From Mesostigma viride (lineage: Eukaryota; Streptophyta; Mesostigmatophyceae; Mesostigmatales; Mesostigmataceae), in assembly GCA_009746045.1 (NCBI GenBank), contig RPFO01000059.1, positions 1,497,871 through 1,561,870 on the forward strand: a DNA stretch of 64,000 nt, in the 5' to 3' direction. The notes under the pieces are model-generated. The model worked only from the letters and a program-made list of their open reading frames with translations. It did not search any database and had not been told where the DNA came from. The position numbers and the translations under genes were made by a program. This document shows positions 1-18,435 of the stretch, one piece after another; positions within the stretch are counted from its first letter, which is position 1, and every line of letters begins with the position of its first letter.

Positions 1-239
1 CAAACGGTGGCGGCTTCCTCAAACAAAATGGCTTGCGGTATAAGTTTGTCCTCCAAACCTTGACGACATGTGGGGAGATCAACATCCACCTGCAGCCTAG
101 CTCAAGCTAACAGACCAGCAAGGCAGTATCTCAGAGGTCCTACCCTGCTATATACAAGACACGCGCTTGGGCTTGGCCCTCCAAACACTGCCTGCGCATC
201 TCCCCACGTGCAAACTATCACATACAGGCAGCTGCAGCC
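1..239. other. Flanking sequence with imperfect inverted repeats
   Basis: No gene is recognised. A segment around 106-140 (gctaacagacc...ggcagtatctcagagg) recurs in inverted orientation around 236-272, and a ggggagat near 73-80 faces atctcccc near 198-205. The right arm overlaps the last codons of the minus-strand repeat protein. The order of sub-blocks differs between the arms, so this is not a simple transposon end pair. Confidence 0.4.
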
Positions 240-3200
240 TCAGAGATACTGCCTTGATTGTCTGTTAGCCCTGCTTCCAGGGTAGGAGGACGTCAAGCTG
301 CCCACACGGTCAAGTGTAGTTAATGTAAACGCTTGCAGAGCTGTTTCGCTCCCAAAGAAACTAGCATAACAACAGAAAAACATGTACTGCACGACCCCCT
401 CGATCAGTACCAACAATCCTTCTTGCACCAGCAGTCGTACCTTCCTTGCTGCGTCTACCACCTCTGCTGGTGATGGTGCTGCCTCCGCAACCACTTCTGG
501 GGCTGCCTCCACCAACTCCTCCGCTGCAGGTGCTGCCTCCGCCACCACCGCTGGTGCTGCCTCCGCCACCACTGCTGGTGCTGGTGCTGCCTCCGCCACC
601 GCTGCTGGTGCTGCTTCCGCCACCACTTCTGGCGCTGGTGCTGCCTCCGCCACCACCGCAGGTGCTGGTGCTGCCTCTGCCACCACCGCTGGTTCTGGAG
701 CTGCCTCTGCAACCACTGCTGGTGCTGCCTCCGCCACCACCGCTGGTGCTGGTGCTGCTGCTGCCTCCGCAACCACTGCTGGTGCTGCCTCCGCCACCAC
801 CTCCGCTGCTGGCGCTGCTGCTGCCTCCGCAACCACTGCTGGTGCTGCCTCCGCCACCACCGCTGGTGCTGGTGCTGCTTCCGCTACCACCGCTGGTGCT
901 GGTGCTGCCTCTGCCACCACCGCTGGTGCTGGTGCTGCCTCCGCCACCACTGCTGGCGCTGGTGCTGCCTCTGCAACCACTGCTGGTGCTGCCTCTGCCA
1001 CCACAGCTGGCGCTGGTGCTGCCTCTGCCACCACCTCCGCTGCATGTGCTGCTTCCGCCACCACAGCTGGCGCTGGTGCTGCCTCCGCCACCACCGCTGG
1101 TGCTGGTGCTGCCACTGCAACCACTGCTGGGGCTGGGGCTGCTTCCGCCACCACCGCAGGCGCTGGTGCTGCCTCTGCCACCACCTCCGCTGCTGGTGCT
1201 GCCTCTGCAACCACTGCTGGTGCTGCCTCCGCCACCACCGCTGGCGCTGGTGCTGCCTCCGCCACCACCCCTGCTGCTGGTGCTGCCTCCGCCGCCACCG
1301 CTGGCGCTGGTGCTGCCTCCGCCACCACCGCTGCTGCTGGTGCTGCCTCCGCCACCACTGCTGGTGCTGGTGCTGCCTCTGCCACCACCCCTGCTGCTGG
1401 TGCTGCTTCCGCCACCACCGCAGGCGCTGGTGCTGCCTCTGCCACCACCGCTGGTGCTGCCTCCGCCACCACTGCTGGCGCTGGTGCTGCCTCTGCAACC
1501 ACTGCTGGCGCTGCCTCCGCCACCACCGCTGCTGCTGGTGCTGCATCCGCCACCACTGCTGGTGCTGCCTCCGCCACAACCGCAGGTGCTGGTGCTGCCT
1601 CCGCCACCACCGCTGCTGCTGGTGCTGCCTCCGCCGCCACCGCTGGCGCTGGTGCTGCCTCTGCCACCACCGCTGGTGGTGGTGCTGCCTCCGCCACCAC
1701 TGCTGGCGCTGGTGCTGCCTCTGCAACCACTGCTGGTGCTGCCTCTGCCACCACCGCTGCTGCTGGTGCTGCTTCCGCCACCAGCGCAGGCGCTGGTGCT
1801 GCCTCTGCCACCACCGCTGGTGCTGCCTCCGCCACCACTGCTGGCGCTGGTGCTGCCTCTGCAACCACTGCAGGTGCTGCCTCCGCCACCACCGCTGCTG
1901 CTGGTGCTGCCTCCGCCACCACTGCTGGGGCTGCCTCCGCCACCACTGCTGCTGCTGGTGCTGCCTCTGCAACCACTGCTGGGGCTGCCTCCGCCACAAC
2001 CGCTGCTGCTGGTGCTGCCTCCGCCACAACCGCTGCTGCTGGTGCTGCCTCCGCCACCACCGCTGCTGCTGGTGCTGCCTCCGCCACCACTGCTGGGGCT
2101 GCCTCCGCCACCACTGCTGGGGCTGCCTCCGCCACCACTGCTGCTGCTGGTGCTGCCTCTGCAACCACTGCTGGAGCTGCCTCCGCCACAACCGCTGCTG
2201 CTGGTGCTGCCTCCGCCACAACCGCTGCTGCTGGTGCTGCCTCCGCCACCACCGCTGGTGCTGGTGCTGCCTCCGCTGGCGCTGGTGCTGCCTCTGCCAC
2301 CACCGCTGGTGCTGGTGCTGCTTCCGCCACCACTCCTGGCGCTGGTGCTGCCTCTGCCACCACCTCCGCTGCTGGTGCTGCCTCCGCCACCACTGCTGAT
2401 GCTGGTGCTGCCTCCGCCACCACTGCTGGTGCTGGTGCTGCCTCCGCCACCACCGCTGCTGCTGGTGCTGCTTCCGCCACCGCTGCTGGTGCTGGTGCTG
2501 CCTCCGCCACCACCTCCGCTGCAGGTGCTGCTTCCGCCACCACCTCCGCTGCAGGTGCTGCCTGCGCCACCACCGCTGGTGCTGCCTCCGCCACCACAGC
2601 TGGCGCTGGTGCTGCCTCTGCCGCCACCGCTGATGCTGGTGCTGCCTCCACCGCCACCGCTGATGCTGGAGGTGCTGCTGTTATATCCAGGACTAGCGCA
2701 GGCGCTCCGGGTACAGCTGCCTCCACAACTGCGGGCACCTCAGCCGCGACCTGCGGTGCTGAAGCTGGTTCGACAGCCTCCAAGGCCTCTGGTGTTGCTG
2801 CGACTGCTGGTTCCGGGGCTGCCGCCGCGGCCGCTGCAGTAGCTGCAACTGGCACGGTGGCAGGGGCCGCAGGTGGCATGCCCTCCACTGCCTTCACGAC
2901 TGCCTTTGCGGCCGCTGCTGCAGCCGCCACGACCGTCTTCCTCGCCGCCTCCATGGCTGCCACCACGGGGGCTGGGATGGCTGCCCCAACGGGGGTCCCT
3001 GAAACAGCGATTGCGGGCTTAGGCTGTTGCGCTGGTGCTGCCTCCGCGACCACAGCTGGCGCTGGTGCTGCCTCCGCCACCACAGCTGGCGCTGGTGCTG
3101 CCTCTGCAACCACAGCTGGCGCTGGTGCTGCCTCCGCCACCACTTCTGAGGCTGCCTCTCCCACCACCTCCGCTGCAGGTGCTGCCTCCGCCACCACCAC

Positions 3201-4211
3201 GGGTGCTGGTGCTGTCTCCGCCACCACCGCTGGCGCTGGCGCTGCCTCCACCACCACCTCTGCTGCTGGTGCTGCCTCCGCCACCACCGCCGCTGCAGGT
3301 GCTGCCTCCGCCACCACCTCTGCTGCTGGTGCTGCCTCCGCCACCACTTCTGGGGCTGCCTCCGCCACCACCTCCGCTGCTGGCGCTGCCTCCGCCACCA
3401 CCGCTGGCGCTGGCGCTGCCTCCGCCACCACTGCTGGCGCTGGTGCTGCCTCTGACACCACTGCTGGGGCTGGGGCTGCCTCTGCCACCACCGCTGGGGC
3501 TGGGGCTGCCTCCGCCACCACCGCTGGGGCTGCCTCCACCACCACCTCTGCTGCTGGTGCTGCCTCCGCCAACACTGCTGGCGCTGGTGCTGCCTCCGCT
3601 AGCACTGCTGGTGCTGGTTCTGCTTCGGCCACGGCGGGCTCTGCCGCGGGTGCCACTTCAATGCTCACTGAAGGCGCAGGTGCACTGGACGTTGTGGCCG
3701 CTGCTGCACCCTCCCCCGCGCTCGCACTCGCGGCGGCGGCGGCCTGCTCTGCCTCGCATTCGGGCGTGTCGCACTCGGGCACCAGCGCAATCGCCTCGTG
3801 GACCGAGGGGGTGGCCGCGGGCGCGGCAGGGGCGGCGGCCACCACCGGTGTGGGAGCAGGACCGGCGGGGGCAGCAGGAGCAGGAGCAGCGGCCGCAGCG
3901 GACTCTGGCGCTGGTGTGGCCGACGCTGTATCGGGGACTGTGGGGAGCGTGGCCACCTCCGGCGTGCTGGCGGCGCCTTCACTGCCACCATCGATGGCCG
4001 CAACGATGGGCCGTGCGACGCGCAGCGTGCGCCCCCTCGCGAGCCGCTCACAAGGGGCGGAGAGAGGGCCATGGTGGGGGCGAGATAGCCGCGCGTGCCG
4101 CAGGGGCGCCGGACCCAGCGCGGGGAGACGGTGCAGGCCCAGTTGACCTGTGGCAGGATGCAAGGGCGGTGGGGTGGTGCGCACGCATGTGAGGTGGGTG
4201 GCACTGGTCAT
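240..4211 (-). CDS. Ala/Pro/Val/Glu-rich repeat protein, possible plastid transit peptide
   Basis: The function is not recognised. The open frame continues upstream to 4307. I prefer the Met at 4211, which gives about 1323 residues, because it is followed by about 70 residues rich in Thr, His, Pro and Arg that end in RTLRVARPIVAA, a transit-peptide-like profile. The body is dozens of imperfect 8-11-residue units such as APAPAVVAEA with variants AAEVVAEA and APAVVAEA. A non-repeat segment in the middle has MEAARKTVVAAAAAAAKAVV, which may form an amphipathic helix. Near the C-terminus a similar EVVDAARK is followed at 440/439 by GTACGA, a possible 5' splice site, so the last ~67 residues may be intron and the true end may lie outside the window. 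Antisense frames are also open for over 1200 codons because the repeat is C+G-rich, so coding strand is an inference from the transit-like start and hydrophilic Glu content. Confidence 0.45.
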   Translation of the reverse strand: MTSATHLTCVRTTPPPLHPATGQLGLHRLPALGPAPLRHARLSRPHHGPLSAPCERLARGRTLRVARPIVAAIDGGSEGAASTPEVATLPTVPDTASATPAPESAAAAAPAPAAPAGPAPTPVVAAAPAAPAATPSVHEAIALVPECDTPECEAEQAAAAASASAGEGAAAATTSSAPAPSVSIEVAPAAEPAVAEAEPAPAVLAEAAPAPAVLAEAAPAAEVVVEAAPAVVAEAAPAPAVVAEAAPAPAVVSEAAPAPAVVAEAAPAPAVVAEAAPAAEVVAEAAPEVVAEAAPAAEVVAEAAPAAAVVAEAAPAAEVVVEAAPAPAVVAETAPAPVVVAEAAPAAEVVGEAASEVVAEAAPAPAVVAEAAPAPAVVAEAAPAPAVVAEAAPAQQPKPAIAVSGTPVGAAIPAPVVAAMEAARKTVVAAAAAAAKAVVKAVEGMPPAAPATVPVAATAAAAAAAPEPAVAATPEALEAVEPASAPQVAAEVPAVVEAAVPGAPALVLDITAAPPASAVAVEAAPASAVAAEAAPAPAVVAEAAPAVVAQAAPAAEVVAEAAPAAEVVAEAAPAPAAVAEAAPAAAVVAEAAPAPAVVAEAAPASAVVAEAAPAAEVVAEAAPAPGVVAEAAPAPAVVAEAAPAPAEAAPAPAVVAEAAPAAAVVAEAAPAAAVVAEAAPAVVAEAAPAAAVVAEAAPAVVAEAAPAVVAEAAPAAAVVAEAAPAAAVVAEAAPAAAVVAEAAPAVVAEAAPAAAVVAEAAPAVVAEAAPAAAVVAEAAPAVVAEAAPAPAVVAEAAPAVVAEAAPAPALVAEAAPAAAVVAEAAPAVVAEAAPAPAVVAEAAPPPAVVAEAAPAPAVAAEAAPAAAVVAEAAPAPAVVAEAAPAVVADAAPAAAVVAEAAPAVVAEAAPAPAVVAEAAPAVVAEAAPAPAVVAEAAPAAGVVAEAAPAPAVVAEAAPAAAVVAEAAPAPAVAAEAAPAAGVVAEAAPAPAVVAEAAPAVVAEAAPAAEVVAEAAPAPAVVAEAAPAPAVVAVAAPAPAVVAEAAPAPAVVAEAAHAAEVVAEAAPAPAVVAEAAPAVVAEAAPAPAVVAEAAPAPAVVAEAAPAPAVVAEAAPAPAVVAEAAPAVVAEAAAAPAAEVVAEAAPAVVAEAAAAPAPAVVAEAAPAVVAEAAPEPAVVAEAAPAPAVVAEAAPAPEVVAEAAPAAVAEAAPAPAVVAEAAPAVVAEAAPAAEELVEAAPEVVAEAAPSPAEVVDAARKVRLLVQEGLLVLIEGVVQYMFFCCYASFFGSETALQAFTLTTLDRVGSLTSSYPGSRANRQSRQYL

Positions 4212-4283
4212 GTCGCTGTGCAGATGGAAACATGGTGACGGTATGCATGCGTGCATGGCCAACGCATCCCATTTGGGCCGCGG

Positions 4284-4405
4284 GTATCCTTGCATTCGTA
4301 AGCCCACCCTGGCTGCTATCCTTGCATTCGCAGGCCCACCCTGGCTGCTATCCTTGCATTCGCACGCCCAACCTGGCTGCTATCCTTGCATTCGCACGCC
4401 CACCC
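4284..4405. repeat. Tandem repeat, about 32-bp unit, 4 copies
   Basis: The unit is tatccttgcattcgcaggc followed by ccaccctggctgc. About four copies lie in tandem, just upstream of the start of the Ala/Pro-rich ORF. Confidence 0.85.
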
Positions 4406-4475
4406 TGGCTGCCACGGCCGCGATAACGTGACGCAGGATGCAGACTAGCACACCGCCGTCAACTTATTGGGTGGA

Positions 4476-4757
4476 TGCCATGTTCCCTTGCGTGAGGACA
4501 AGTGCCCTGTTCCCTTGCGTGAGGACAAGTGCCCTGTTCCCTTGCGTGAGGACAAGTGCCCTGTTCCCTTGCGTGAGGACAAGTGCCCTGTTCCCTTGCG
4601 TGAGGACAAGTGCCCTGTTCCCTTGCGTGAGGACAAGTGCCCTGTTCCCTTGCGTGAGGACAAGTGCCCTGTTCGCTTGCGTGAGGACAAGGGCCATGTT
4701 CCCTTGCGTGAGGACAAGTGCCCTGTTCCCTTGCGTGAGGACAAGTGCCCTGTTCCG
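4476..4757. repeat. 27-bp minisatellite, about 10 copies
   Basis: The unit is tgttcccttgcgtgaggac followed by aagtgccc. The units are almost identical. Because 27 is a multiple of three, open frames appear on both strands (LFPCVRTSA on plus). I treat these as non-coding. Confidence 0.9.
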
Positions 4758-4874
4758 TTGATGCGGGGAGAGGCGTTTGGGTAGACATGGGGCAAGGCCA
4801 TGCATCATGCGTGCATGGTCCCAAGGACACTTGAGGGTGCAGACTCCATGTCATAGCAAGCCATAGCAGCACGT

Positions 4875-5090
4875 CCTAGTAGCGGGTCTTAGCAGTGTGC
4901 TCAAGTAGCAGGCCCTAGTAGTGCGTCCTAGTAGCAGGCCCTAGTAGCGCGTCCTAGTAGCAGGCCCTAGTAGCGCGTCCTAGTAGCGGGCCGTAGTAGC
5001 GTGTCCTAGTAGCAGGCCCTAGTAGCGCACCCTATCAGCGGGCCCAAGTAGCTGGTCCTAGCAGCATGTCCTGGTGGCCCTAGTAGCGCG
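4875..5090. repeat. Degenerate 13-bp tandem repeat (CCTAGTAGC core)
   Basis: About 15 units of a cctagtagc core alternate with short linkers such as gcgt, aggc and gggc. No coding or RNA feature is visible. Confidence 0.85.
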
Positions 5091-5217
5091 CCCACGAGAC
5101 ACTGGAAGCGATGAAATCAGGCAGGACATGGGTGCCAGAGTGAATGCAAGGGGCAAAGAGTGGGGCAGGTGGGGCAGGTGGGCAGGTGGACATGAGCACA
5201 ACTGGGCGCTGTCCGTG

Positions 5218-5465
5218 CACTGTGTAGTAATATTACTGTGTAGTAATAGTACTGTGTAGTAATAGTACGGTGTAGTAATAGTACGGTGTAGTAATAGTAC
5301 GGTGTAGTAATAGTACTGTGTGGTACTAGTACTGTGTAGTAACAGTACAGGGTAGTAATAGTACGGTGTAGTAATAGTACGGTGTAGTAATAGTACGGTG
5401 TAGTAATAGTGCTGTGTAGTAATAGCACTGTGTAGTAATAGTACTGTGTAGTATAGGAGGAGGTA
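5218..5465. repeat. 15-bp minisatellite (GTGTAGTAATAGTAC)
   Basis: About 15 copies with single-base variants, A+T-richer than the neighbouring repeats. The ORFs of both strands across it are low-complexity products of the repeat. Confidence 0.9.
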
Positions 5466-6463
<998 letters not shown>

Positions 6464-7701
6464 TCTAGGGCAAGCAATAACTCATTTTTGTTGCGCTTGC
6501 AGCGGACAAGCGTTTCAAGGCTGCTTGCAAGATCCAGGGATGGATGCCTTGCTAACAAGATACTGCACAATTTATTGATCAATGTATCGTTACATGTATT
6601 ATTAACTTTACGCACTGTTTCATTTAATACGTACTGGCCGCATTGATATACAGGAGACGCGGGCTGCGTAGTTCCACCGCAGTCTCTCTCCAGGCCAGAA
6701 TGCGTAATCGGAAAGGACCTACGGCTTGATAATTCTAACAATACATTGCATTGAGAACAACGCCTTGCAAATCGGCACAGGTGAATGAGCGTACCGGGAC
6801 ATCTGCTTGCTTGAGCGCAGGGGGCAATGGCTACGTGAACGCCTGCAGCAGAGCCCTGCATTGGTTCCGTCGGAACCGCGGGCCGCAGGGCATTACATAA
6901 GTGCACGGCACATGACGATGCGAAAAGAGCTAAGTTGAGGAGGCACATTGGCATTAATAAACAGCGCACGTGAAAGAAAAGGTATTCTGTGCCGGTAAAT
7001 AGCAAGAAAGGGCTTTGCTCCAGCATCGGAGATTCCTGGCACAACTGCACCGTCTAGCAGCCACATTTCACTTTCCGATCCACCATGCAATCTTACCACA
7101 GACTGAACGAAGCTAGGCTTCCCAACAATTGCGGAAGGTGGCAACATTTGAGCGGCGGACGAAGTGCTAGACGGGACCCAGGTGAAGGCTAATCAAACAC
7201 GTTTCAAATTCGGCCAATGTAGCTGGCTACTACAGCAGTCAAATAAAGCTCGGAGACGCCGAGCAGTCCATGCCCGAAAAGCCCATTAAACCTAGCCCCT
7301 CCCAGCTACAAGCCCGGTAGAATGACGACTTGGAGGGCGCACTAAAATCCTCCAGTCGTCGTCACGTTGTAAGGCGAAAAGGGCATGCTGCCAATCGCCG
7401 AGAGTATTTCGGAATTAGGCCCGCGAAATCATCCCGCCAGGCTGACAGTTTTAGCGGTGTCGGGGTAGGCCGGTAACCGACGGAACTTGTTATCAACAAG
7501 CGTGCTTGGATTACATATTTGCTAGACGCACTTTTTTGCAGAGAAACGGGTTCCGTGTGCAATCAGCAATGTCAGGCCATCTAGTGATCCGCTGGATACG
7601 GCCAGTCTGCCACACTAGCGATTCCTCACGTGCTTACTTCAGGAACGCTGTTGATGTCAGCAAGATTCATGATCAGCCAGGATTGATGCAGGGTGGAGGT
7701 A
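6464..7701. other. Region without a recognised gene
   Basis: A minus-strand ORF of 84 codons (7147-6893, starting MLPPSAIVGKPSFVQ) has non-repetitive composition and could be an exon or a small gene. I do not recognise it and no splice structure could be built. Nothing else stands out. Confidence 0.35.
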
Positions 7702-7917
7702 CAGGCATTCACGCCTTAAGTTTGGTTTAGAGGTTTTTGAGGGGGTCAACCCAACTTAAGGCGTGAAGTATTCTAATAAATTCTACTAATTTGAAACTCA
7801 AGATAATTGAACTTACTATTCTGAACTACTTTAAACTTGGAATTCCGAAACCCTATTTGACCCAACTCAAGGCGTGAACACAACTTAATCGAACCCAACT
7901 TAAGGCGTGAATGCCTG
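7702..7917. mobile_element. MITE with TA target duplication (mariner-like ends)
   Basis: The ends are inverted copies of CAGGCATTCACGCCTTAAGT with one mismatch soon after, and each is flanked by TA (7700-7701 and 7918-7919). A TA duplication and CAG-type termini are typical of Tc1/mariner-derived MITEs. The end motif recurs inside the element (ccaacttaaggcgtgaa near 7751 and ccaactcaaggcgtgaa near 7861), a subterminal repeat. The 216-bp length has no coding capacity and is A+T-rich. It sits about 550 bp upstream of UTP4. Confidence 0.85.
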
Positions 7918-8474
7918 TATGTAGAGATATCTTTGTATATTTTGATATAATTTCTTTCAAAAATGTTAAGTAACTTACTTGCCGTAAAAATAAAAAAGGT
8001 AGCTGGTGCATGGCAGGTGACTTTCTTCCTGCGAGGCTGGGAGCCTGGGACGCGTCGCGTCACGTTCGACAGCACCAATGTTGAGGTGGAATGTTGCGTT
8101 ATTGGTACGACCAATTATAGGGGTTCTCTAATTTCTGAATTCTGACAATACTAGAAACTAGAAAAGGTCAGTGCCTACAGTACTAAACAGCTTGATGCCT
8201 TCCTAATCACGACCTGGTCCCGCGCATTAGCTAGTTTTTCCTCTGCGAGGCGGCGCGCGCTAGCTAGGCGACAGGCGACAGCACAGCCCCAATTTGCCCG
8301 CGGGTGGCCGAGCCGACGCCATAGCTCAACATCGGCGGCGGGCTTTGTCGGCATTTTGCAACGACAAAAAAATGGGAGACGGTTCTAGCGAGTTCTGACA
8401 TTGTTTCGGAGATATAGTTTGATCTAACTGCTGCAAGGCTGTGTGCGGCCATTAAGGCCCCCATTTACGTTACC
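7918..8474 (+). other. 5' flank of UTP4
   Basis: The presumed promoter and leader lie here. I see no certain TATA box or initiator. A 60-codon plus-strand ORF at 7963-8145 is unrecognised. Confidence 0.4.
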
Positions 8475-16025
<7,551 letters not shown>

Positions 16026-16260
16026 GCTGATGGCAGCTGTTGGGCTGGTTTCTGCGTTGGCTGGAATAACAGGCGCACATAAATGGTCCTTGCATAGATA
16101 TCTTGCATGCCTGACTAGTTTTGGAAGACTGCGCTGTTCACTATGACAGCAGTGCACTTTCATTTGGTGGCATTGCACTGCAGTCTGCACTGTCTCGTGA
16201 GGCTACATGAAGCTGGTATAGTTTGCAGGGGAATGGCTGCTATGAGTCAATTACAAACAC
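16026..16260. other. 3' flank of UTP4
   Basis: No gene is visible. It separates UTP4 from the transposon nest. A possible polyadenylation signal could not be assigned. Confidence 0.4.
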
Positions 16261-16265
16261 AACCC

Positions 16266-16352
16266 GTTATTTATCAAGGAGACAACCAGCGCAGGCCAGA
16301 AATCGGGAGAATCCGGACCATGGTAGCTCGAGCCTGCCGTTATCTCGTCCGC
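16266..16352 (+). repeat. Dispersed repeat R1, copy 1
   Basis: The core begins atcaaggagacaaccagcgc and ends near cttatctcgtccgcg-type sequence. The same core occurs near 16908, 21464 (minus), 37595 and 47815. In the copy at 47815 it lies upstream of the intact ORF1, so it is most likely part of that element's 5' region. Confidence 0.8.
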
Positions 16353-17388
16353 GTTATTTATGTTCATGATCGCGAGGCATGCAACTGCATGTGCATGACA
16401 TTGCAAGGGTTGACACAGATCATCGATCGAGTGCTCGATCGCCACGCCACATCCGCTCCAGTGCGAAAAACTATTTTTATCAACGAGACCACCAGTGCAC
16501 CTGTCGAGTCACGCTATCTCACAATGATGGAATGAAAATGAAAGCTAGGATGCGGATTGAAATGTGTAGCTCGAAGCTAGTCCACAAACATGTCATGCAT
16601 GCACGCATGCAGATTTCTGGCGTGCATGCGCTGGATGCATGTAAGTTGTTATGTCAGTGCCATTTGGAAACACACTTGATCGATGACGACCTAGCTGACG
16701 CCAGCCCAGCAGCAGCAACGCCGCGACCAGTGGCCCGACTACATCCGCCACAATGCCAGCACCGAGAAGCCCGGCCCAAGCTAGTATACTGGCGGGTTGG
16801 GGACCTTTATTCTGATCAGGCACTCCGCAAAAGGTGAAAACCATTTGCGTTCAGGGCCGGGCCGCGGAAAACGCGGAAAAACGCGATCTGCAAATGAATC
16901 CGACCTTTATCAAGGAGACAACCAGCGCAGGCCAGAAATCGGGAGAATCCGGACCATGTATGTTGATCCGGCCAACAAGAAACTGTGAAAGCCCCCCAAA
17001 GCTCGATCGGCCCCCGGGATAGATCGTCGAGCATTCAAGCTAGCTAGTTGTCTAGATGGGGCCAGCTAAGCTCGACGGCACCTTCCCGAGGGGTATGCTC
17101 CTGTTTTCTCCCCACGGGCCCCGCGGCCCGTTGCTAGCCAGGGTAGAAGTCCGCAGGTGGAGGTTATTGGTCCTGAGGATAGCCGCTACACTACCGCCTC
17201 GTCTGCCATTACAGTAGAGGACAGCTCGGATGAGGATTACATCCCCATCTAGTGCTTAACGGTTGGGGGATGATGCAGACGATATTTGTTTAAACTTTTG
17301 TGTAATTATTTTTCTAATGAGATTAGCATAGTACTCCGTGGCGTGCCTTTGCGCATGACACGCAAGTACTTACTTACTTACTTACTTA
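16353..17388. other. Repeat-derived sequence with a second R1 core
   Basis: A second R1 core lies at about 16908-16958 (cctttatcaaggagacaac). Short pieces elsewhere (for example agctcgacggcacc near 17068) match the LINE ORF2 fragment that follows. An (ACTT)n run sits at about 17366-17387. No intact gene. Confidence 0.6.
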
Positions 17389-18010
17389 AGCTCGACGGCA
17401 CGGTGTACAGGATGCTCCGACAGGTCCTGAACGTAGGGTTTTCCAAGCGCCCATCACTAGAGTCTTTGTATCAGGGTATGCCTCGTATTTCGGACGAGAT
17501 TAGGCAGCGTAGGATAGCATTTGTAGGACACCTTGCTCGCACCAGCCAGGTCGACACCACCCTTGGTCTGGCAGGCCCCCAGCGGCTTGGGAAGCCAGGG
17601 TGGCATATTCTGACCTCAGTGGCCTGGCCCCAAGGGCATTCCCGAAAGGGTAGGGAAACGTGTCACGAACTACACCCAGATGTTGCTGGACGACCTAGTG
17701 GTCCCAGCCCAGTTTGAACACCGCATCCACTCTCTCTCTCTTCTTTGGACTGCCATGCAGAACAAGACGCGGTGGCAGAAGATTATCAAGGCTCACACGC
17801 CAGCCCCTGTGGGCAAGCCACCTCCCCCCAAGCGGAGGAGGCGTTTTGATGAGTAGGGTAGAACTTTAGGATTTTCTAGACTAGATCGCTTAGAGTTAGG
17901 TTAGTTCTCGATTATGCGGCTCCAAGGTTCCACTCCACCAATCCATCAAGGAATATGTGCTACATGATCTCCCAACGGAGGTATGTTACCATTTTATTTT
18001 AATTTAATTT
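17389..18010 (+). pseudogene. LINE family 1 ORF2 C-terminal fragment and 3' end
   Basis: The translation reads LDGTVYRMLRQVLNVGF, then ISDEIRQRRIAFVGHLAR, matching the region just after the reverse transcriptase in many LINE ORF2 proteins (LDG..RLLRKALN...RRL.F.GH). The frame is broken; downstream pieces encode HTPAPVGKPPPPKRRR and stop near 17855. A 3' tail follows, with tatgtgctacatgatctccc, then aacgga, then an AT-rich run. There is no RT core, so it is 5'-truncated. Confidence 0.8.
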
Positions 18011-18129
18011 AATGGGGCCAATAGACAATAGAGATAGCCACACGGCTCCCGCGTGGCCTTCGCGTCTGTCCTCTCAGACAACTACCCTAGTCCTTCGATC
18101 CACGCCGTTGGATCGCCATGCGTCGAGGC

Positions 18130-18435
18130 ATAGTTGTCTCACTTAATTAATAATGGGATAGCTTCGGCATTGAATTGAATTTATTGAATTCAATTGTAAC
18201 ATAACTCCGTTGGGAGTAGATACATGTAGCACATATCCCTGAGATATGCGCACCAGCCAGGTTGACACCGCCCTTGGTCTGGCCGGCCCCCAGCGGCTTG
18301 GCCAACCAGGGCGGCACATCTTGACCTGGCCTGGCCCCATTAGGACATTCCCAGGAAGCTCGGTAAACCTGCCATGAACTACACCCCGTGTTGCTGGCCA
18401 ACCTCGTGGTCCCAGCTCAGCGGTGTTCAAGCCGT
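18130..18435. pseudogene. Mixed fragments of LINE 3' ends
   Basis: At 18180-18235 the 3'-end motif of the ORF1-type elements lies in minus orientation (actccgttgggagtaga then tacatgtagcacata). At about 18246-18430, in plus orientation, is a piece of the family 1 ORF2 tail (caccagccaggttgacaccg, cf. 17539). Both are short and degenerate. Confidence 0.65.

Noticed and set aside
382-4146. Plus-strand ORF of 1254 codons (Ala/Thr/Gly-rich)
   Set aside because: It is antisense to the repeat protein and its whole content is the same C+G-rich repeat read backwards; no start context, targeting signal or non-repeat domain.
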